Positions 9,476-19,192 of a stretch of DNA of 46,391 bases are shown one piece after another (positions within the stretch are counted from its first letter, which is position 1; every line of letters starts with the position of its first letter). This DNA is from Megalodesulfovibrio gigas DSM 1382 = ATCC 19364 (lineage in GTDB: Bacteria; Desulfobacterota; Desulfovibrionia; Desulfovibrionales; Desulfovibrionaceae). Under the pieces are notes generated by a model, which was not told where the DNA came from, did not search any database, and worked only from the letters and a program-made list of their open reading frames with translations. The stretch is from positions 370,200-416,590 of the forward strand of contig NC_022444.1 of NCBI RefSeq assembly GCF_000468495.1, given 5' to 3'. The position numbers were made by a program, and so were the translations under genes.

Positions 9476-10555
9476 TCACCGCAGCTTGAGGGTGGACAGG
9501 GCCGCAAAGCCCAGCAGAATGGACATGATCCAGAAGCGGATGATGATCTTGGATTCCGGGATCCCCTGCAACTCGAAGTGATGATGCAACGGCGCCATCT
9601 TGAAGATGCGTTTGCCGCCACTCACCTTGAACCATCCCACCTGCAGAATCACGGAAAGGGTCTCCACCACAAAGAGGCCGCCCACAATCAGCAGCACCAG
9701 CTCCTGCTTGGCCAGCACGGCCACGAAGCCCAGCGCCCCGCCGATGGAGAGGGACCCCACATCGCCCATGAACACCTGGGCGGGGTAGGCGTTGAACCAC
9801 AAAAAGCCCAGCCCCGCGCCGATGAGCGCACCGCAGAAGATGGTCGCCTCGCCCACGCCCGGGATGTAGGACACATACAGATAGTTAGATGCCAGCTTGT
9901 TCCCAGCCACGTACACGAACACCGCAAAGCAGACCCAGGCGACGATGGACGGGCCGATGGCCAGGCCGTCCAACCCGTCGGTAAGATTCACGCCGTTGGA
10001 GCAGCCCACCATGACGAAGATGGCGAAGGGCAGGTACAAAAGTCCCAGGTCTGGCGTGAATTCCTTGAAGAACGGCACGGTGAGGCGGGTGTCATAGGCC
10101 GGCTCGTAAATGAGGGCCGCCATGGCCAGCCCGGCGATGCCCACCTGCAGCATGAACTTGGCCCGGGCACTCAGGCCCATGTTCTTCTTTTTGCGGATCT
10201 TGGCGTAATCGTCCACAAACCCCACCACCCCGTAGCCGATGAACACCAGCAGGCACAGCCACAGGTAATGGTTGGTCAAATCGCCCCAGAGCAGCACAGA
10301 GGCGGCCACGCCGGCAATCATCAGCAGGCCGCCCATGGTGGGCGTACCGGCCTTTTCCATGTGGGCTTTGACGCCGTCTTCCTGGATGTACTGGCCGAAC
10401 TTGATGCGCTTGAGCCAGCGGATGAACAGCGGGCCGATCATGATCGTCACCACCAGCGCCGTGAGCATGGCCCAGATGGAGCGAAAGGAGATGTACCGGA
10501 ACACATAAAAGAAGCTGTATTCCGTGTGCAACGGGAAGAGCAGATGGTACAACAT
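9476..10555 (-). CDS. mraY: Phospho-N-acetylmuramoyl-pentapeptide transferase MraY
   Basis: Integral membrane enzyme that transfers phospho-MurNAc-pentapeptide to undecaprenyl phosphate, making lipid I. About ten membrane helices are evident. Signature motifs are KAGTPTMGG, the aspartate pair in [30 protein letters not shown], and the histidine-rich [12 protein letters not shown] near the C-terminus. Length is 359 aa, normal. The start overlaps the murF stop by one base (TGATG). Confidence 0.98.
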   Translation of the reverse strand: MLYHLLFPLHTEYSFFYVFRYISFRSIWAMLTALVVTIMIGPLFIRWLKRIKFGQYIQEDGVKAHMEKAGTPTMGGLLMIAGVAASVLLWGDLTNHYLWLCLLVFIGYGVVGFVDDYAKIRKKKNMGLSARAKFMLQVGIAGLAMAALIYEPAYDTRLTVPFFKEFTPDLGLLYLPFAIFVMVGCSNGVNLTDGLDGLAIGPSIVAWVCFAVFVYVAGNKLASNYLYVSYIPGVGEATIFCGALIGAGLGFLWFNAYPAQVFMGDVGSLSIGGALGFVAVLAKQELVLLIVGGLFVVETLSVILQVGWFKVSGGKRIFKMAPLHHHFELQGIPESKIIIRFWIMSILLGFAALSTLKLR

Positions 10556-11949
10556 CAGCAGGCTCCTTCCGCTGCGTCGCGCAGTGCCGTCACATAGCGC
10601 TCCAGTCTGTTGGCGCGCGACCCTTTGAACACCACCACCACGTCGTCTCCTTGCCGTGCAAACAATTCGTTGAGGGAATGCACAAATGCTTCGGGAGCGG
10701 CGAGTTCCCGCAGGGAATCGGTCTCGCCGGCCCGGGCCAGGCCTGCAGCCACGGCCTCACGCTGTCCACCCGTCCAGAACACGGCCGCCGGAGCCAGTCC
10801 GGCCGCCTGTGCGCCAAGGGCCTCGTGCGCAGCCCGGGCGACCTCGCCCAGTTCGCGCATCTCGCCCAGCACCAACACCAGCGCGCCCTGCCCCGCCATG
10901 GCCCGGGCAGCGTCCAGCGCCGCGGTCATGGACAGGGGATTGGCGTTGTAGGAATCATCAATAAGGATCCACCGGCCGGCCCGCTGCACATGGAAACGCT
11001 GCTCCGGCAGCCCGGCCGTGGTCAGCCGTTCGGCGATCAGGTCGAGCGGTGCGCCCAGCGCATGAGCGGCGGCTGCCGCGGCAGCCAGACTCTGCGCCAG
11101 GAACGGCGCGGCAAAGGCGGTGTCCACCTCCACGGTTTCCCCGTGCAGGGACAGGACAAAGCGCCCGCCGGTTTCGGTGAGGCTGACGAATTCGCAACGA
11201 CACGCCGCGGTGGCGGATTCCGTGCTGAACCACACGGCCGGGCGACCGGTTTCGGCGATGGCCTGGCGCAACTCCGGGGAATCCGCATTGGCCACGGCCA
11301 CGCCGCCCTCACGCAGGGCGCGGACGAGCTTGCACTTTTCCCGGGCCACGGTGGGCACGTCGTGCAGGCCTTCCAGATGCGCCGCCCCGGCGTTCACGGC
11401 CACCACCAGATCCGGTTCCAGCATGGCGGCCAGGGAATCCATGTCCCCCACAAAATTGACACCGGTTTCCATGATCCAGAAGGCTTCCTCGCCCGTGGCG
11501 GCCAGCATGGAGCTGGGCAGCCCGATGTGGTTGTTGAGATTCTTGTGATTCTTGGCCACCGGCCCCAGGCCTTCCAGCAGATGGGCCAGCAACTCCTTGA
11601 CCGTGGTCTTGCCAGCCGACCCGGTGACGCCCACCACCTTGCCGCGATATTGGCAGCGGTGGGCCAGGGCCAGCCGTCCCAGGGCCGGCACCACGGCCTC
11701 CACGCGCAAAAGCGGCAGGGGGGCGTTCGGGATGTCGCGTTCCACCACGGCGGCCAACGCGCCCTTGGCGGCCACATCCGCAAGGAAATCATGGCCGTCG
11801 AAGCGCTCGCCCGGGATGCAGAAAAACAGCGTCCCGGCCGCCGCGGTGCGGCTGTCTGTGGAGATGGCGGCAGGCGTGCGGCCCTCGGCCTCGCAGACGG
11901 GCAGGGCTGCCTGCATGGCGGCGGCGATCTGGCGCAGGGTCATGCGCAT
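10555..11949 (-). CDS. murF: UDP-N-acetylmuramoyl-tripeptide--D-alanyl-D-alanine ligase MurF
   Basis: Adds the D-Ala-D-Ala dipeptide to complete the pentapeptide precursor. The N-terminal domain shows [21 protein letters not shown], split here at the usual DSR motif. The P-loop is [15 protein letters not shown], followed by [21 protein letters not shown] is the hallmark MurF motif. Length is 464 aa. A start at 11949 has GGGAG 9 bp upstream. An ATG two codons later (11943) would give a four-base ATGA overlap with murE, so the exact start is uncertain by two residues. Confidence 0.96.
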   Translation of the reverse strand: MRMTLRQIAAAMQAALPVCEAEGRTPAAISTDSRTAAAGTLFFCIPGERFDGHDFLADVAAKGALAAVVERDIPNAPLPLLRVEAVVPALGRLALAHRCQYRGKVVGVTGSAGKTTVKELLAHLLEGLGPVAKNHKNLNNHIGLPSSMLAATGEEAFWIMETGVNFVGDMDSLAAMLEPDLVVAVNAGAAHLEGLHDVPTVAREKCKLVRALREGGVAVANADSPELRQAIAETGRPAVWFSTESATAACRCEFVSLTETGGRFVLSLHGETVEVDTAFAAPFLAQSLAAAAAAAHALGAPLDLIAERLTTAGLPEQRFHVQRAGRWILIDDSYNANPLSMTAALDAARAMAGQGALVLVLGEMRELGEVARAAHEALGAQAAGLAPAAVFWTGGQREAVAAGLARAGETDSLRELAAPEAFVHSLNELFARQGDDVVVVFKGSRANRLERYVTALRDAAEGAC

Positions 11950-13424
11950 GGCGGCACACTCCCCAGCACGTCGCGGACCACCTGCTGATCGCTGAACGGA
12001 AATTTGGTGTCCCCGATGATCTGATAATCCTCGTGGCCTTTGCCGGCGATGATGCAGATATCTGCCTCGTCCATGCTCTCCAGCGCCGCAGCGATGGCCT
12101 CACGGCGGTCGGCCAGGCGAAGAATGCGCTTGCAGTGTGCCAGTCCGGGCATCACATCGTCCATGATGGCGTCAGGGTCTTCCCTGCGGGGATTGTCCGA
12201 CGTGAGCACGGCCACATCGGCATAGCGGCACACGGCCCGGCCCATGAGAGGACGCTTGCCGCGGTCGCGGTTGCCGCCGCAGCCAAAAACCACCAGCAGC
12301 CGGCCGCGGCGCAGCATGTCCAGGGCCTTGAGCACGTTTTCCAGGGCGTCGGGGGTGTGGGCGTAATCCACGAACACATGGCGTCCCCGGGCGTTGGGCA
12401 CCCGCTCCAGCCGGCCGCACACGCCGGCGAAGGATTCCAGGGCCTGGAGGTCGTCCACGGACAGGCCGCATTGCAGCGCCATGGCCATGGCCGCCAGCAG
12501 GTTGGAGGCGTTGTGTGCGCCCACCATGGGGCTGCGCAGAATCCAGCGCTGGCCGCGGAAAGCGCATTCCAGAGTCAGCCCGCTGATGCTGTGCTCCAGT
12601 ATGCGGCCCTGGAGCAGCCGATCCTCCGGCAACTCCACCAGCGGATGCAGGCCGAAGCCCACGCTCTGCGGCAGCCGGGTCAGCAGGCGGGCGCCGTAGG
12701 CGTCGTCGGCATTCAGGGCCACGGGCTTGTCCTGGCGGGGGGTATGGAGGAAGAGCCGGAACTTGGTCCGGGCATAGTCTTCCATGTCTGCATGATAATC
12801 CAGATGATCCTGGGTAATGTTGGTCAGCGCCGCGCCATCGAAGGCCAGGCCGGCCACGCGCTGCTGGTCCAGGGCATGGGAGGCGACCTCCATGAAGGCG
12901 ATCTCCACGCCGGCGTCCTGCATCTCCCGCAGCATGCCGTGCAGTTCCAGACAGCCCGGCGTGGTCAGGGAGGCGGCGCGATCCACGCCCGGCCAGCGGT
13001 ACGAGACCGTGCCCAGCACCCCCACGGCCTTGCCGGCAGCCTGGAACAGGTGCTCCAGCATGGCGCAGATGGAGGTCTTGCCGTTGGTGCCGGTGATGCC
13101 GATGAGGGGGAATCCCAGACGTTGCGTACCGAAGCGCACGCCGGCCAGCTCGCCCAGCATGGCGCGGGGATCGGCCGTCCGCAGGACAGGAATGGGCAGA
13201 TCATCCGGCAGTCTGGCGTCTTGCGCCGCCACCAGACACACAGCCCCGGCCGCAGCCACCTGGGCGGCAAAGGCTGCGCCGTCAACGCTGCCGCGCAGGG
13301 ACGGCAGGGCCACGAAAACGTCTCCGGCCTGCACCTTGCCCGAGTGCGACGCCAGCCCGGCACCCTGCCGCAGCAACGTCAGCACGTCGTCATGCGAAAT
13401 GGAAGAGATAGCGGCACGGTTCAC
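11940..13424 (-). CDS. murE: UDP-MurNAc-tripeptide ligase MurE, probably meso-diaminopimelate-adding
   Basis: Adds the third stem-peptide residue. The DNPRREDP motif matches the DNPR signature of meso-DAP-specific MurE, so a Gram-negative-type stem peptide is expected. The P-loop is GITGTNGKTS and the metal loop is TNITQDHLDYH. The start is a GTG at 13424 that overlaps the ftsI stop (GTGA) and has a G-rich ribosome site just upstream. No ATG fits, and the frame continues open into ftsI only by chance. The protein is 494 aa, normal for the family. Confidence 0.95.
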   Translation of the reverse strand: MNRAAISSISHDDVLTLLRQGAGLASHSGKVQAGDVFVALPSLRGSVDGAAFAAQVAAAGAVCLVAAQDARLPDDLPIPVLRTADPRAMLGELAGVRFGTQRLGFPLIGITGTNGKTSICAMLEHLFQAAGKAVGVLGTVSYRWPGVDRAASLTTPGCLELHGMLREMQDAGVEIAFMEVASHALDQQRVAGLAFDGAALTNITQDHLDYHADMEDYARTKFRLFLHTPRQDKPVALNADDAYGARLLTRLPQSVGFGLHPLVELPEDRLLQGRILEHSISGLTLECAFRGQRWILRSPMVGAHNASNLLAAMAMALQCGLSVDDLQALESFAGVCGRLERVPNARGRHVFVDYAHTPDALENVLKALDMLRRGRLLVVFGCGGNRDRGKRPLMGRAVCRYADVAVLTSDNPRREDPDAIMDDVMPGLAHCKRILRLADRREAIAAALESMDEADICIIAGKGHEDYQIIGDTKFPFSDQQVVRDVLGSVPPCA

Positions 13425-15745
13425 GATGCCCCCCCGTGTTTGCCGAGCCACAGCACGCACTTGGCGCGTGCATTTTTGTCCTTCACATCCCAGGGCGACC
13501 CGGGAGGCGGCTGCTGCCGCGACACCACCAGCCCCTGCCCCTTGATTTCCGGCAGCACGCCATACCGGGCGAACCATTCCATGGCTGTGCGCAGGGAAGC
13601 GCCGCGGAAATCCGGCACCTGCCCTTCGGCCACGGCGATGGGTTCGCGTTCCCTGGGCAGACGCGGCTCGGGAGCCGGAGGCGGGATCTCCATGGAGGCC
13701 CTGGTCACCGGCAGGCGCACGCTGGGGCCGGAGGCCGGGGCCATGGGAATCAACCCTTCGGCCAGCATCTCCAGGGGCGGTTCTTCTTCGCTGCCAGCCG
13801 CCAACAGGGAGGAGGCCTCGGGCAGCGTGCCCATGGAGGCCATGGTCTTGATGGCGATTTCCCGGAATGCCGGTGCCGACACCACGCCGCCGTAATGGCT
13901 GGTCTGGGGTTCGTCCACCACTACTGCGATGAGATATTTGGGGTTTTCCACCGGCAGCAACCCCACGAACACGGCTTCGTACTCGCCGCCGTAGCCGCCG
14001 GTGGGCCGGGCTTTCTGGGCGGTGCCGGTCTTGCCGGCCACGGTCACGCCGTCGATCTTGGCCTTGCGGCCGGTGCCGTTCTGCTCCACCACTTCCTGCA
14101 TCATGCTCAGCACATCCCAGGTGACGCTGGGATCGAACACCCGCACGCCCGGGCTGTCCTCCTGCAGCGCCGGCTCCTTGATGAGCTTGAGGGGCCGCAG
14201 CACGCCGTCATAGGCCAGACACAGATACGCCTTGGCCAACTGGGGGATGGTCACCGAAAAGCCCTGCCCGAAGGACGCGGTGACGGTGTCGATTTCCTTC
14301 CACGCCCCTGCCGGCCGCAGGATGCCCGCGGCCTCGCCCGGCAGGCCCAGGCCCACCTTCTGGCCAAAGCCCAGACGGGCGAAGTAGTCCCGGAGCTTCT
14401 GCTTGCCCACCTGCAGGCCCAGCTTGGCGGTGCAGATGTTTGAGGAGTAGCGGATGATCTCGCTCATGGACAGCTCCCCGTAGGGATGCGTGTCCCGGAT
14501 GCTGTTGCGGCCCACGCGCCAGTTGCCATGCTCGCAGAACAGGCGGTCCTGCCTGGCCACCAGCCGTTCCTGCAGGGCCACGGCCATGACCAGCGGCTTG
14601 ATGGAGGAGCCCATTTCCATGGCGTCGATGGCCATGCCGCTGCGCCAGAGCTTGGAGGGCGCATCGCGGAAGGCGTTTGGATTGAAGAAGGGGTACTCGG
14701 CCCAGGCCAGCACCTCGGCCGTAGGCACGTCGATGACGATGGCCCCGCCCCAGCGGGCCTTGCTCTCGGCCACGGCCTTGGCCAGGGCTTCCTGGGCGTG
14801 CATCTGCACGGTGGCGTCCAGGGTCAGGCGCACGTCGCCGCCTTTGCTTTCCAGCAACTGATCGGCGCCGTCGTTGCCCATGGACATGGACCTGCCCGCA
14901 GCGTCGCGCTGCCAGCTCACCGTGGCCAGCTTGCCGCGCAGCACCTCGTCGAAGCTCTGCTCCACACCGGAGAGGCCCTTGTCGTCCAGCCCCACAAAGC
15001 CCAGGAGCTGGCCGGCGAGGATGGTGCTGGGGTACTGGCGGCCGTATTCGGGTGTCAGGTACACGCCGGGGAGATTCGCCTCGCGCACGGCTGCGGCCAG
15101 GCGGTCGTCCACCTGACGGCGCACCCAGACGAACGGCTCCTTGCTGCTGAGCTTGGCATAGGCCTCCTGCCGGGAAATGCGCAGGGCCTTGGCCAGCGTC
15201 GTGGCTGCCTGCGTCGGGTTTCCCACTTCGGCGGGACGGCAATAGATGGAGGCGAACTCCACGCTTTTGGCGAGCACCAAGCCATGACGATCGAAAATCT
15301 GGCCCCGCGGACCGGCCACCTTCAGGGATGCCAGATGCTGCCGCCGCGCCATGGCCGCCAGCTTGGGGCCCTGCATGATCTGCAGTTGCCCGGCGCGCAC
15401 CCACAGCAGCGCCCACAGCACGCCGAACACGCACGCCACGATGGTGAGCTTGAGCCGGGCGGAAAGCAGGGCGCGGGACTTGCGTTCCTTGTCTTGCCGG
15501 GAGGCATGCCCGGCCGCTCCCGGAGGCCGCGGCGGCGCGCCCCGACCGGCGGAACCAGCAGGACCGGAACCAGCGGGTTTGACGGGTTTGACGGACACGA
15601 GCGCCCCGACGGCTCGCCAAAAGGCTGCCATGCCGCCGGAAACCTCCACGGCCGTGCCGCGTGCAAACGAGGACGCCCTGCTCCCAACCCGGGATGCGGA
15701 CCGCCGCTTGTTTGCCACATGTCTGTTGCGCGCCACGCCTGCCAT
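13421..15745 (-). CDS. ftsI: Septal peptidoglycan transpeptidase FtsI (PBP3-type) with C-terminal PASTA domain
   Basis: Class B penicillin-binding protein that cross-links septal peptidoglycan and works with FtsW. A cytoplasmic tail of about 95 residues rich in Ala, Gly, Pro and Arg precedes one membrane helix (about 98-117). The dimerisation domain begins near GPRGQIFDRHG. Catalytic motifs are SSIK (Ser380 nucleophile), SSN (434-436) and KTG (572-574). A PASTA-like domain occupies about residues 708-768 (VPDFRGASLRTAMEWFARYG), after a proline-rich spacer. Length is 774 aa, longer than gammaproteobacterial FtsI (about 590). ftsL lies 17 bp upstream. Confidence 0.95.
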   Translation of the reverse strand: MAGVARNRHVANKRRSASRVGSRASSFARGTAVEVSGGMAAFWRAVGALVSVKPVKPAGSGPAGSAGRGAPPRPPGAAGHASRQDKERKSRALLSARLKLTIVACVFGVLWALLWVRAGQLQIMQGPKLAAMARRQHLASLKVAGPRGQIFDRHGLVLAKSVEFASIYCRPAEVGNPTQAATTLAKALRISRQEAYAKLSSKEPFVWVRRQVDDRLAAAVREANLPGVYLTPEYGRQYPSTILAGQLLGFVGLDDKGLSGVEQSFDEVLRGKLATVSWQRDAAGRSMSMGNDGADQLLESKGGDVRLTLDATVQMHAQEALAKAVAESKARWGGAIVIDVPTAEVLAWAEYPFFNPNAFRDAPSKLWRSGMAIDAMEMGSSIKPLVMAVALQERLVARQDRLFCEHGNWRVGRNSIRDTHPYGELSMSEIIRYSSNICTAKLGLQVGKQKLRDYFARLGFGQKVGLGLPGEAAGILRPAGAWKEIDTVTASFGQGFSVTIPQLAKAYLCLAYDGVLRPLKLIKEPALQEDSPGVRVFDPSVTWDVLSMMQEVVEQNGTGRKAKIDGVTVAGKTGTAQKARPTGGYGGEYEAVFVGLLPVENPKYLIAVVVDEPQTSHYGGVVSAPAFREIAIKTMASMGTLPEASSLLAAGSEEEPPLEMLAEGLIPMAPASGPSVRLPVTRASMEIPPPAPEPRLPREREPIAVAEGQVPDFRGASLRTAMEWFARYGVLPEIKGQGLVVSRQQPPPGSPWDVKDKNARAKCVLWLGKHGGAS

Positions 15746-15762
15746 CTGCTCTGCTTCCTGTC

Positions 15763-16107
15763 TTAAGGCGCCGTTGTTGCGCCCGTTTCGCCAGCCATGA
15801 GCCCCAGATTGCGAATCTGCCCGGGCTGGGCCGGCTGCAATCCCAACGAACCGGCCATTTCCTTGAGTCGATACGGAGAAATGAGGTTCTCCCGTTCCAA
15901 CTGCAGCTTGCTCACCAGGGCGGCCTTGTTCTGAATCTCTTCTTCGATGGCCCGGTACCGGTACGCCAGATCCACCCGTTCAATGTTCAGCCATACATGC
16001 ATCACGGCAAGCACCAGGGTGGTGCCGCCCAAAAAAATCCCCCGCATGACAAAGCGGGAAAGCAGCCCCGAGATGGCGCCGGAATGTCCCTGATTCGTAT
16101 GACGCAT
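15763..16107 (-). CDS. ftsL: FtsL-like division protein
   Basis: Small bitopic protein (114 aa) between rsmH and ftsI, the usual ftsL position. It has a short basic N-terminus, one membrane helix (about residues 20-40), and a coiled-coil segment with heptad pattern (AIEEEIQNKAALVSKLQLER), then a short tail. FtsL pairs with FtsB and FtsQ to activate FtsWI. The call rests on topology, size and position, since FtsL sequences are poorly conserved. The ATG at 16107 has AGGGAG 8 bp upstream and is preferred over a GTG three codons earlier. Confidence 0.8.
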   Translation of the reverse strand: MRHTNQGHSGAISGLLSRFVMRGIFLGGTTLVLAVMHVWLNIERVDLAYRYRAIEEEIQNKAALVSKLQLERENLISPYRLKEMAGSLGLQPAQPGQIRNLGLMAGETGATTAP

Positions 16108-16143
16108 GGCATGCACTCCCTGGACCTTTGCCGAACGGCGGGT

Positions 16144-17193
16144 TCAGGCGGATTGTCCGCCTTCGGATCGGGACAACCGTTCGGCAGCCCGCAGCTTGGC
16201 GCTTCTGGCCCGGCTGTTGGCTGCCTGTTCGACCTCGCCGGGGATGATCGGCTTTTTGGTCAGCACTTTCACGGCCGGCGTCTTGCCGCACCGGCACCAG
16301 GGCGGGGTGCGGCCGCAATCGCAACCGGCGGCCTGCTCCCGGAAAGCCAGCTTCACCAGACGGTCTTCCAGGGAATGAAAACTGATCACCGCCACGTGCC
16401 CGCCCACCTTCAGGCGGGGTACGATGCGCTGCAGAAAGGCGCTCAGCTCTTCCAGTTCGCGATTCACCGCCATGCGCAGCCCCTGAAAGGTGCGGGTGGC
16501 GGGATGGTTGCGCGCCATGCGCCGGCGCTGCGGCGGGTAGGCCAACGACACCGCCTCGGCCAGATCTGCCGTGGTTTCAAAGGGCGCCCTGACACGACGG
16601 CTCGCAATGGCCCGGGCGATCTTGCCGGCCAGGGGCTCTTCCCCCAGATCCCGGATGATCTCCTTGAGGACCTCCGCACTGGCGTGATTCACCAGCTCCA
16701 GGGCCGAGGGGTCGTCCGCGTGCTGGTTCATGCGCATGTCCAGGGGGCCATCATGCAGAAAACTGAAGCCGCGGGCGGGGTTGTCCAACTGCAGGGAAGA
16801 AACGCCCACATCCAGCAGCGCGCCGTCCAGTTCGGTCCAGCCTGCCGCGTCCAGGGCGTCTTCAAATTCGCTGAAGGGTGAATGCACCAGCCGCACGGCA
16901 TCGCCGAACTCGGCCAGCCGCTCCCGGGCCAGGGCCAGGGCCTGCGGATCACGATCCAGGCCCAGCAGCTCGGCCCGGCCGCCCTGTTTCCGCACGGCAT
17001 CCAGCACGGCCCAGGCGTGTCCGCCCAGCCCCACGGTGCCATCCAGGTATCGGCCGCCCGGCTTGGGATCCAGCAGCTCCAGCACCTCCTGCACCAGCAC
17101 GGAAACGTGCCGAGGCGGCGACTGCACTGCCATTCCCCCCTGCTCGTCGACGATCTGCCCTGAATCTGTCTGCATGGTCGCGTTGTCCGTCAT
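16144..17193 (-). CDS. rsmH: 16S rRNA (cytosine-1402-N4)-methyltransferase RsmH (MraW)
   Basis: SAM-dependent methyltransferase that modifies C1402 in the decoding centre of 16S rRNA. Motifs are HVSVLVQEVLELL, YLDGTVGLGGHAWAVL (SAM loop), LLGLDRDPQAL, GALLDVGVSSLQLD and the C-terminal VISFHSLEDRLVK. Length is 349 aa. The first 26 residues precede the conserved core and an internal ATG at 17175 or 17133 could be used instead. A cysteine cluster (CDCGRTPPWCRCG, residues about 305-317) is present near the end, as in many RsmH proteins. mraZ ends 9 bp upstream. Confidence 0.96.
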   Translation of the reverse strand: MTDNATMQTDSGQIVDEQGGMAVQSPPRHVSVLVQEVLELLDPKPGGRYLDGTVGLGGHAWAVLDAVRKQGGRAELLGLDRDPQALALARERLAEFGDAVRLVHSPFSEFEDALDAAGWTELDGALLDVGVSSLQLDNPARGFSFLHDGPLDMRMNQHADDPSALELVNHASAEVLKEIIRDLGEEPLAGKIARAIASRRVRAPFETTADLAEAVSLAYPPQRRRMARNHPATRTFQGLRMAVNRELEELSAFLQRIVPRLKVGGHVAVISFHSLEDRLVKLAFREQAAGCDCGRTPPWCRCGKTPAVKVLTKKPIIPGEVEQAANSRARSAKLRAAERLSRSEGGQSA

Positions 17194-17202
17194 CGCCCTG
17201 CC

Positions 17203-17676
17203 CTACAGTGGCAAATCTACCCCGCGGTCCACCAATTCGGCGGCCACATCGCTGAAATCCTGTTCCAGTGTCCGCGCCAACAGTTCCGGACTCCAGATTT
17301 CAAACTTTTCCAACTGCCCCACCAGCTCCACGTCCTTGTGAATCCCGGCATAGACCATGTGCGCATCAGAAAGCCGCACCCTGCCCTGCGCATCCAGTGT
17401 CAGTTCTTCGGCGCTGCCAATGATCAACCGGCGAAAATCCCGCAGCTTCCGGGAGGCGTTCTGCACGGAGGCCAGGGAGGCCTCAAACACCTGCCAGTCA
17501 GCCATGGGAAATCCGGCCAGACACCCGTCGTAGCATGTGAGCATGAACGTATTGCCGTCGCCGCCCCGTCCGGGCCGCGAGGCCAGCACCTCTCGAAACG
17601 CGCTCGGCAGCATAAGCCGATGCTTGGGATCGAGACTGCGCTTCAAACGCCCGCGGAACAGGAGCTGGGACTGCAT
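17203..17676 (-). CDS. mraZ: Transcriptional regulator MraZ
   Basis: First gene of the dcw cluster. MraZ proteins have two AbrB-like halves and form a ring that binds short direct repeats in their own promoter, repressing the operon in Escherichia coli. Both halves are visible: SLDPKHRLMLPSAFREVL and LDAQGRVRLSD, each with the DxxxR core. I chose the ATG at 17676 (MQSQLLFRG), which has a G-rich ribosome site directly upstream and gives 157 aa, normal for the family. A candidate operator lies 52-76 bp upstream. Confidence 0.95.
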   Translation of the reverse strand: MQSQLLFRGRLKRSLDPKHRLMLPSAFREVLASRPGRGGDGNTFMLTCYDGCLAGFPMADWQVFEASLASVQNASRKLRDFRRLIIGSAEELTLDAQGRVRLSDAHMVYAGIHKDVELVGQLEKFEIWSPELLARTLEQDFSDVAAELVDRGVDLPL

Positions 17677-17727
17677 GGCCTCCCCCCCGCGGGCCGCCAC
17701 CAAAAACCGGGCTGGCGAACCGGGACT

Positions 17728-17782
17728 TACCACTTTTTACCACAATTTCCCACCTCATCGCCGGAATTCTAGGAACTGTCAA
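17728..17782 (-). promoter_or_regulatory. Candidate mraZ promoter with MraZ operator
   Basis: On the minus strand three pentamers, TGGGA, TGGTA and TGGTA, start exactly 10 bp apart (17752, 17742, 17732) with 5-bp spacers. MraZ is known to bind TGGG-type repeats with this spacing. A TTGACA box (17777-17782) lies upstream. With a 17-bp spacer the -10 would be GATGAG, which is weak, and the repeats would overlap the start of transcription, fitting autorepression. Confidence 0.7.
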
Positions 17783-18082
17783 GGAGCACTGCAGCTATTC
17801 CTCTAGACCATCTCTATAAGAACTTTAACAAAAAGTAAATCGGATTCTGGAAAAATCTCCAACCCCCTTGAACTGTTGCATTGGAGGCTTGCACAGTCTG
17901 GGCATTCATGCCAGAGTTGAACGATACCATCTTGCTGGACAGCAGGTGCAGTTGCGGCGTTGCCGTTGCACGCCGAAAGAACGCCCCTGGGCCAGGACGA
18001 CAGGTGTTTTGTCACGGCGGTGCATACCGCCTCAACACTGCAACAGTGGGGGGGGAGTGTCCCCTTACGGGAGCGAACGTGC
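17783..18082. other. Remaining divergent intergenic region, no gene seen
   Basis: This is the rest of the 406-bp gap between mraZ and the HD-GYP gene. Two small hairpins, GGCGGT/ACCGCC (18016-18031) and CACTG/CAGTG (18035-18047), lie just before the HD-GYP ribosome site. The plus-strand frame is open back to 17960, but nothing upstream of 18083 resembles protein. I could not identify a confident promoter or a riboswitch. Confidence 0.5.
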
Positions 18083-19081
18083 ATGGCTGCAGTGAAAAGC
18101 CCCATTCCGGACAACGTCACTGAAGAGTACTACCAGATCAGCCAAGAGATATTGGTCAGCTTTCCAAAGTACAGGCCGCCCCTCGACTTTTTCAGATTCC
18201 GAGAGAGCATTGCCACCCTGGAGCCCTTCTCCCGCAAGGGGCAGCGCTTGAGCAACCAGCAGGTGGAAGAGTTGGCGGCACTGTGCGAGCAAGGCGTGCT
18301 GTTTGTGGCCCGGTCCGACCACCCCATCTACTCCACGCACATCTGCAAGCAGCTTGATCTGGTTCTGGTGGACGCCAACCTGCGCGAGGCCGAGATTGCA
18401 GACATCTTCATCAAGGCCTTCAACATGCGGCTGGAGGCGTTTTTCGACCAGCCCGTGCAAATGGTGTTCGACGCGTTGTATCGCGATATCATGGTGCTCA
18501 CGGAGTATCTTGCCCAGGACGTGCACCGCATCCGCGCCCTCATGCGCCGGCTGCAGACCAAGCACTCCCTGGTGACGCATTCCGTGAACTGCGGGGTGGC
18601 GGGGTTGTGGCTGCTCCTCATGTGGCGCAAGGGCGACGTCAAGCGCCGCGAGCTCGATCGCAGCGCCATGGCCGCCTTCCTGCACGACATGGGCATGTGC
18701 AAGATTCCGTCCTTCATCACCACCAAAGCCCTGCCCCTCACCCAGGAAGAACGCGGCAAAATAAACACCCACCCCGGGGCGGGCCTCAAGCTCGCGGAAA
18801 AGCTGGGACTGGCCTACGATGAAATGAAACAGGCCATTGTTGAGCACCACGAACGGCTGGACGGCTCCGGCTATCCCCGGCGGATTTCCGAGGGCGACAT
18901 CAGCAACTTCGGCAAGCTCATGGCGGTGGCGGACAGTTTTTGCGCCATGATCACCGACAGGCCCTACGCCACAGCCATGCCACCCAAGGATGCTGCCAAG
19001 GCCCTGTTGGATGATGGCGACCGCTACGACTCACGATTTGCCAGGCTGCTGCACACGGCCTTCGTGTCCAGCGAATTGTAA
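18083..19081 (+). CDS. HD-GYP domain protein, putative cyclic-di-GMP phosphodiesterase
   Basis: 332-aa cytoplasmic protein. The C-terminal half is an HD-GYP domain: His166, the HD pair 201-202 (FLHDMGMCKIP), His230 (INTHPGAG), HH 255-256 and the GYP motif (ERLDGSGYP, to residue 265), then ADSFCAMITDRPY. HD-GYP enzymes hydrolyse c-di-GMP. All expected metal-ligand positions look present, so it is probably active. The N-terminal 150 residues contain no domain I recognise and no membrane helix. There is no receiver domain. The ATG at 18083 has GGGAG upstream. It diverges from mraZ. Confidence 0.88.
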   Translation: MAAVKSPIPDNVTEEYYQISQEILVSFPKYRPPLDFFRFRESIATLEPFSRKGQRLSNQQVEELAALCEQGVLFVARSDHPIYSTHICKQLDLVLVDANLREAEIADIFIKAFNMRLEAFFDQPVQMVFDALYRDIMVLTEYLAQDVHRIRALMRRLQTKHSLVTHSVNCGVAGLWLLLMWRKGDVKRRELDRSAMAAFLHDMGMCKIPSFITTKALPLTQEERGKINTHPGAGLKLAEKLGLAYDEMKQAIVEHHERLDGSGYPRRISEGDISNFGKLMAVADSFCAMITDRPYATAMPPKDAAKALLDDGDRYDSRFARLLHTAFVSSEL

Positions 19082-19110
19082 CACCACCTCTCGGGATGTT
19101 GGACGAGAAG

Positions 19111-19155
19111 CGCAAGAGAGGGGAGCACCTTTTTAACAAGGCCTCCCCTCTCGCT
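19111..19155. terminator. Convergent terminator between the HD-GYP and cobT genes
   Basis: GAGAGGGGAG (19116-19125) pairs perfectly with CTCCCCTCTC (19143-19152), with an inner CCTT/AAGG stem. On the plus strand it is followed by CGAATCTTTTTC. It lies between two converging genes and belongs to the same hairpin family as the copies at 431 and 33958. Confidence 0.75.
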
Positions 19156-19192
19156 CGAATCTTTTTCAATGGAGCCCGGTGGCGAAACCGCC

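Noticed and set aside
17879-18082. Possible c-di-GMP riboswitch before the HD-GYP gene.
   Set aside because: Two small hairpins are present, but the conserved GEMM core and tetraloop receptor pattern are not visible.
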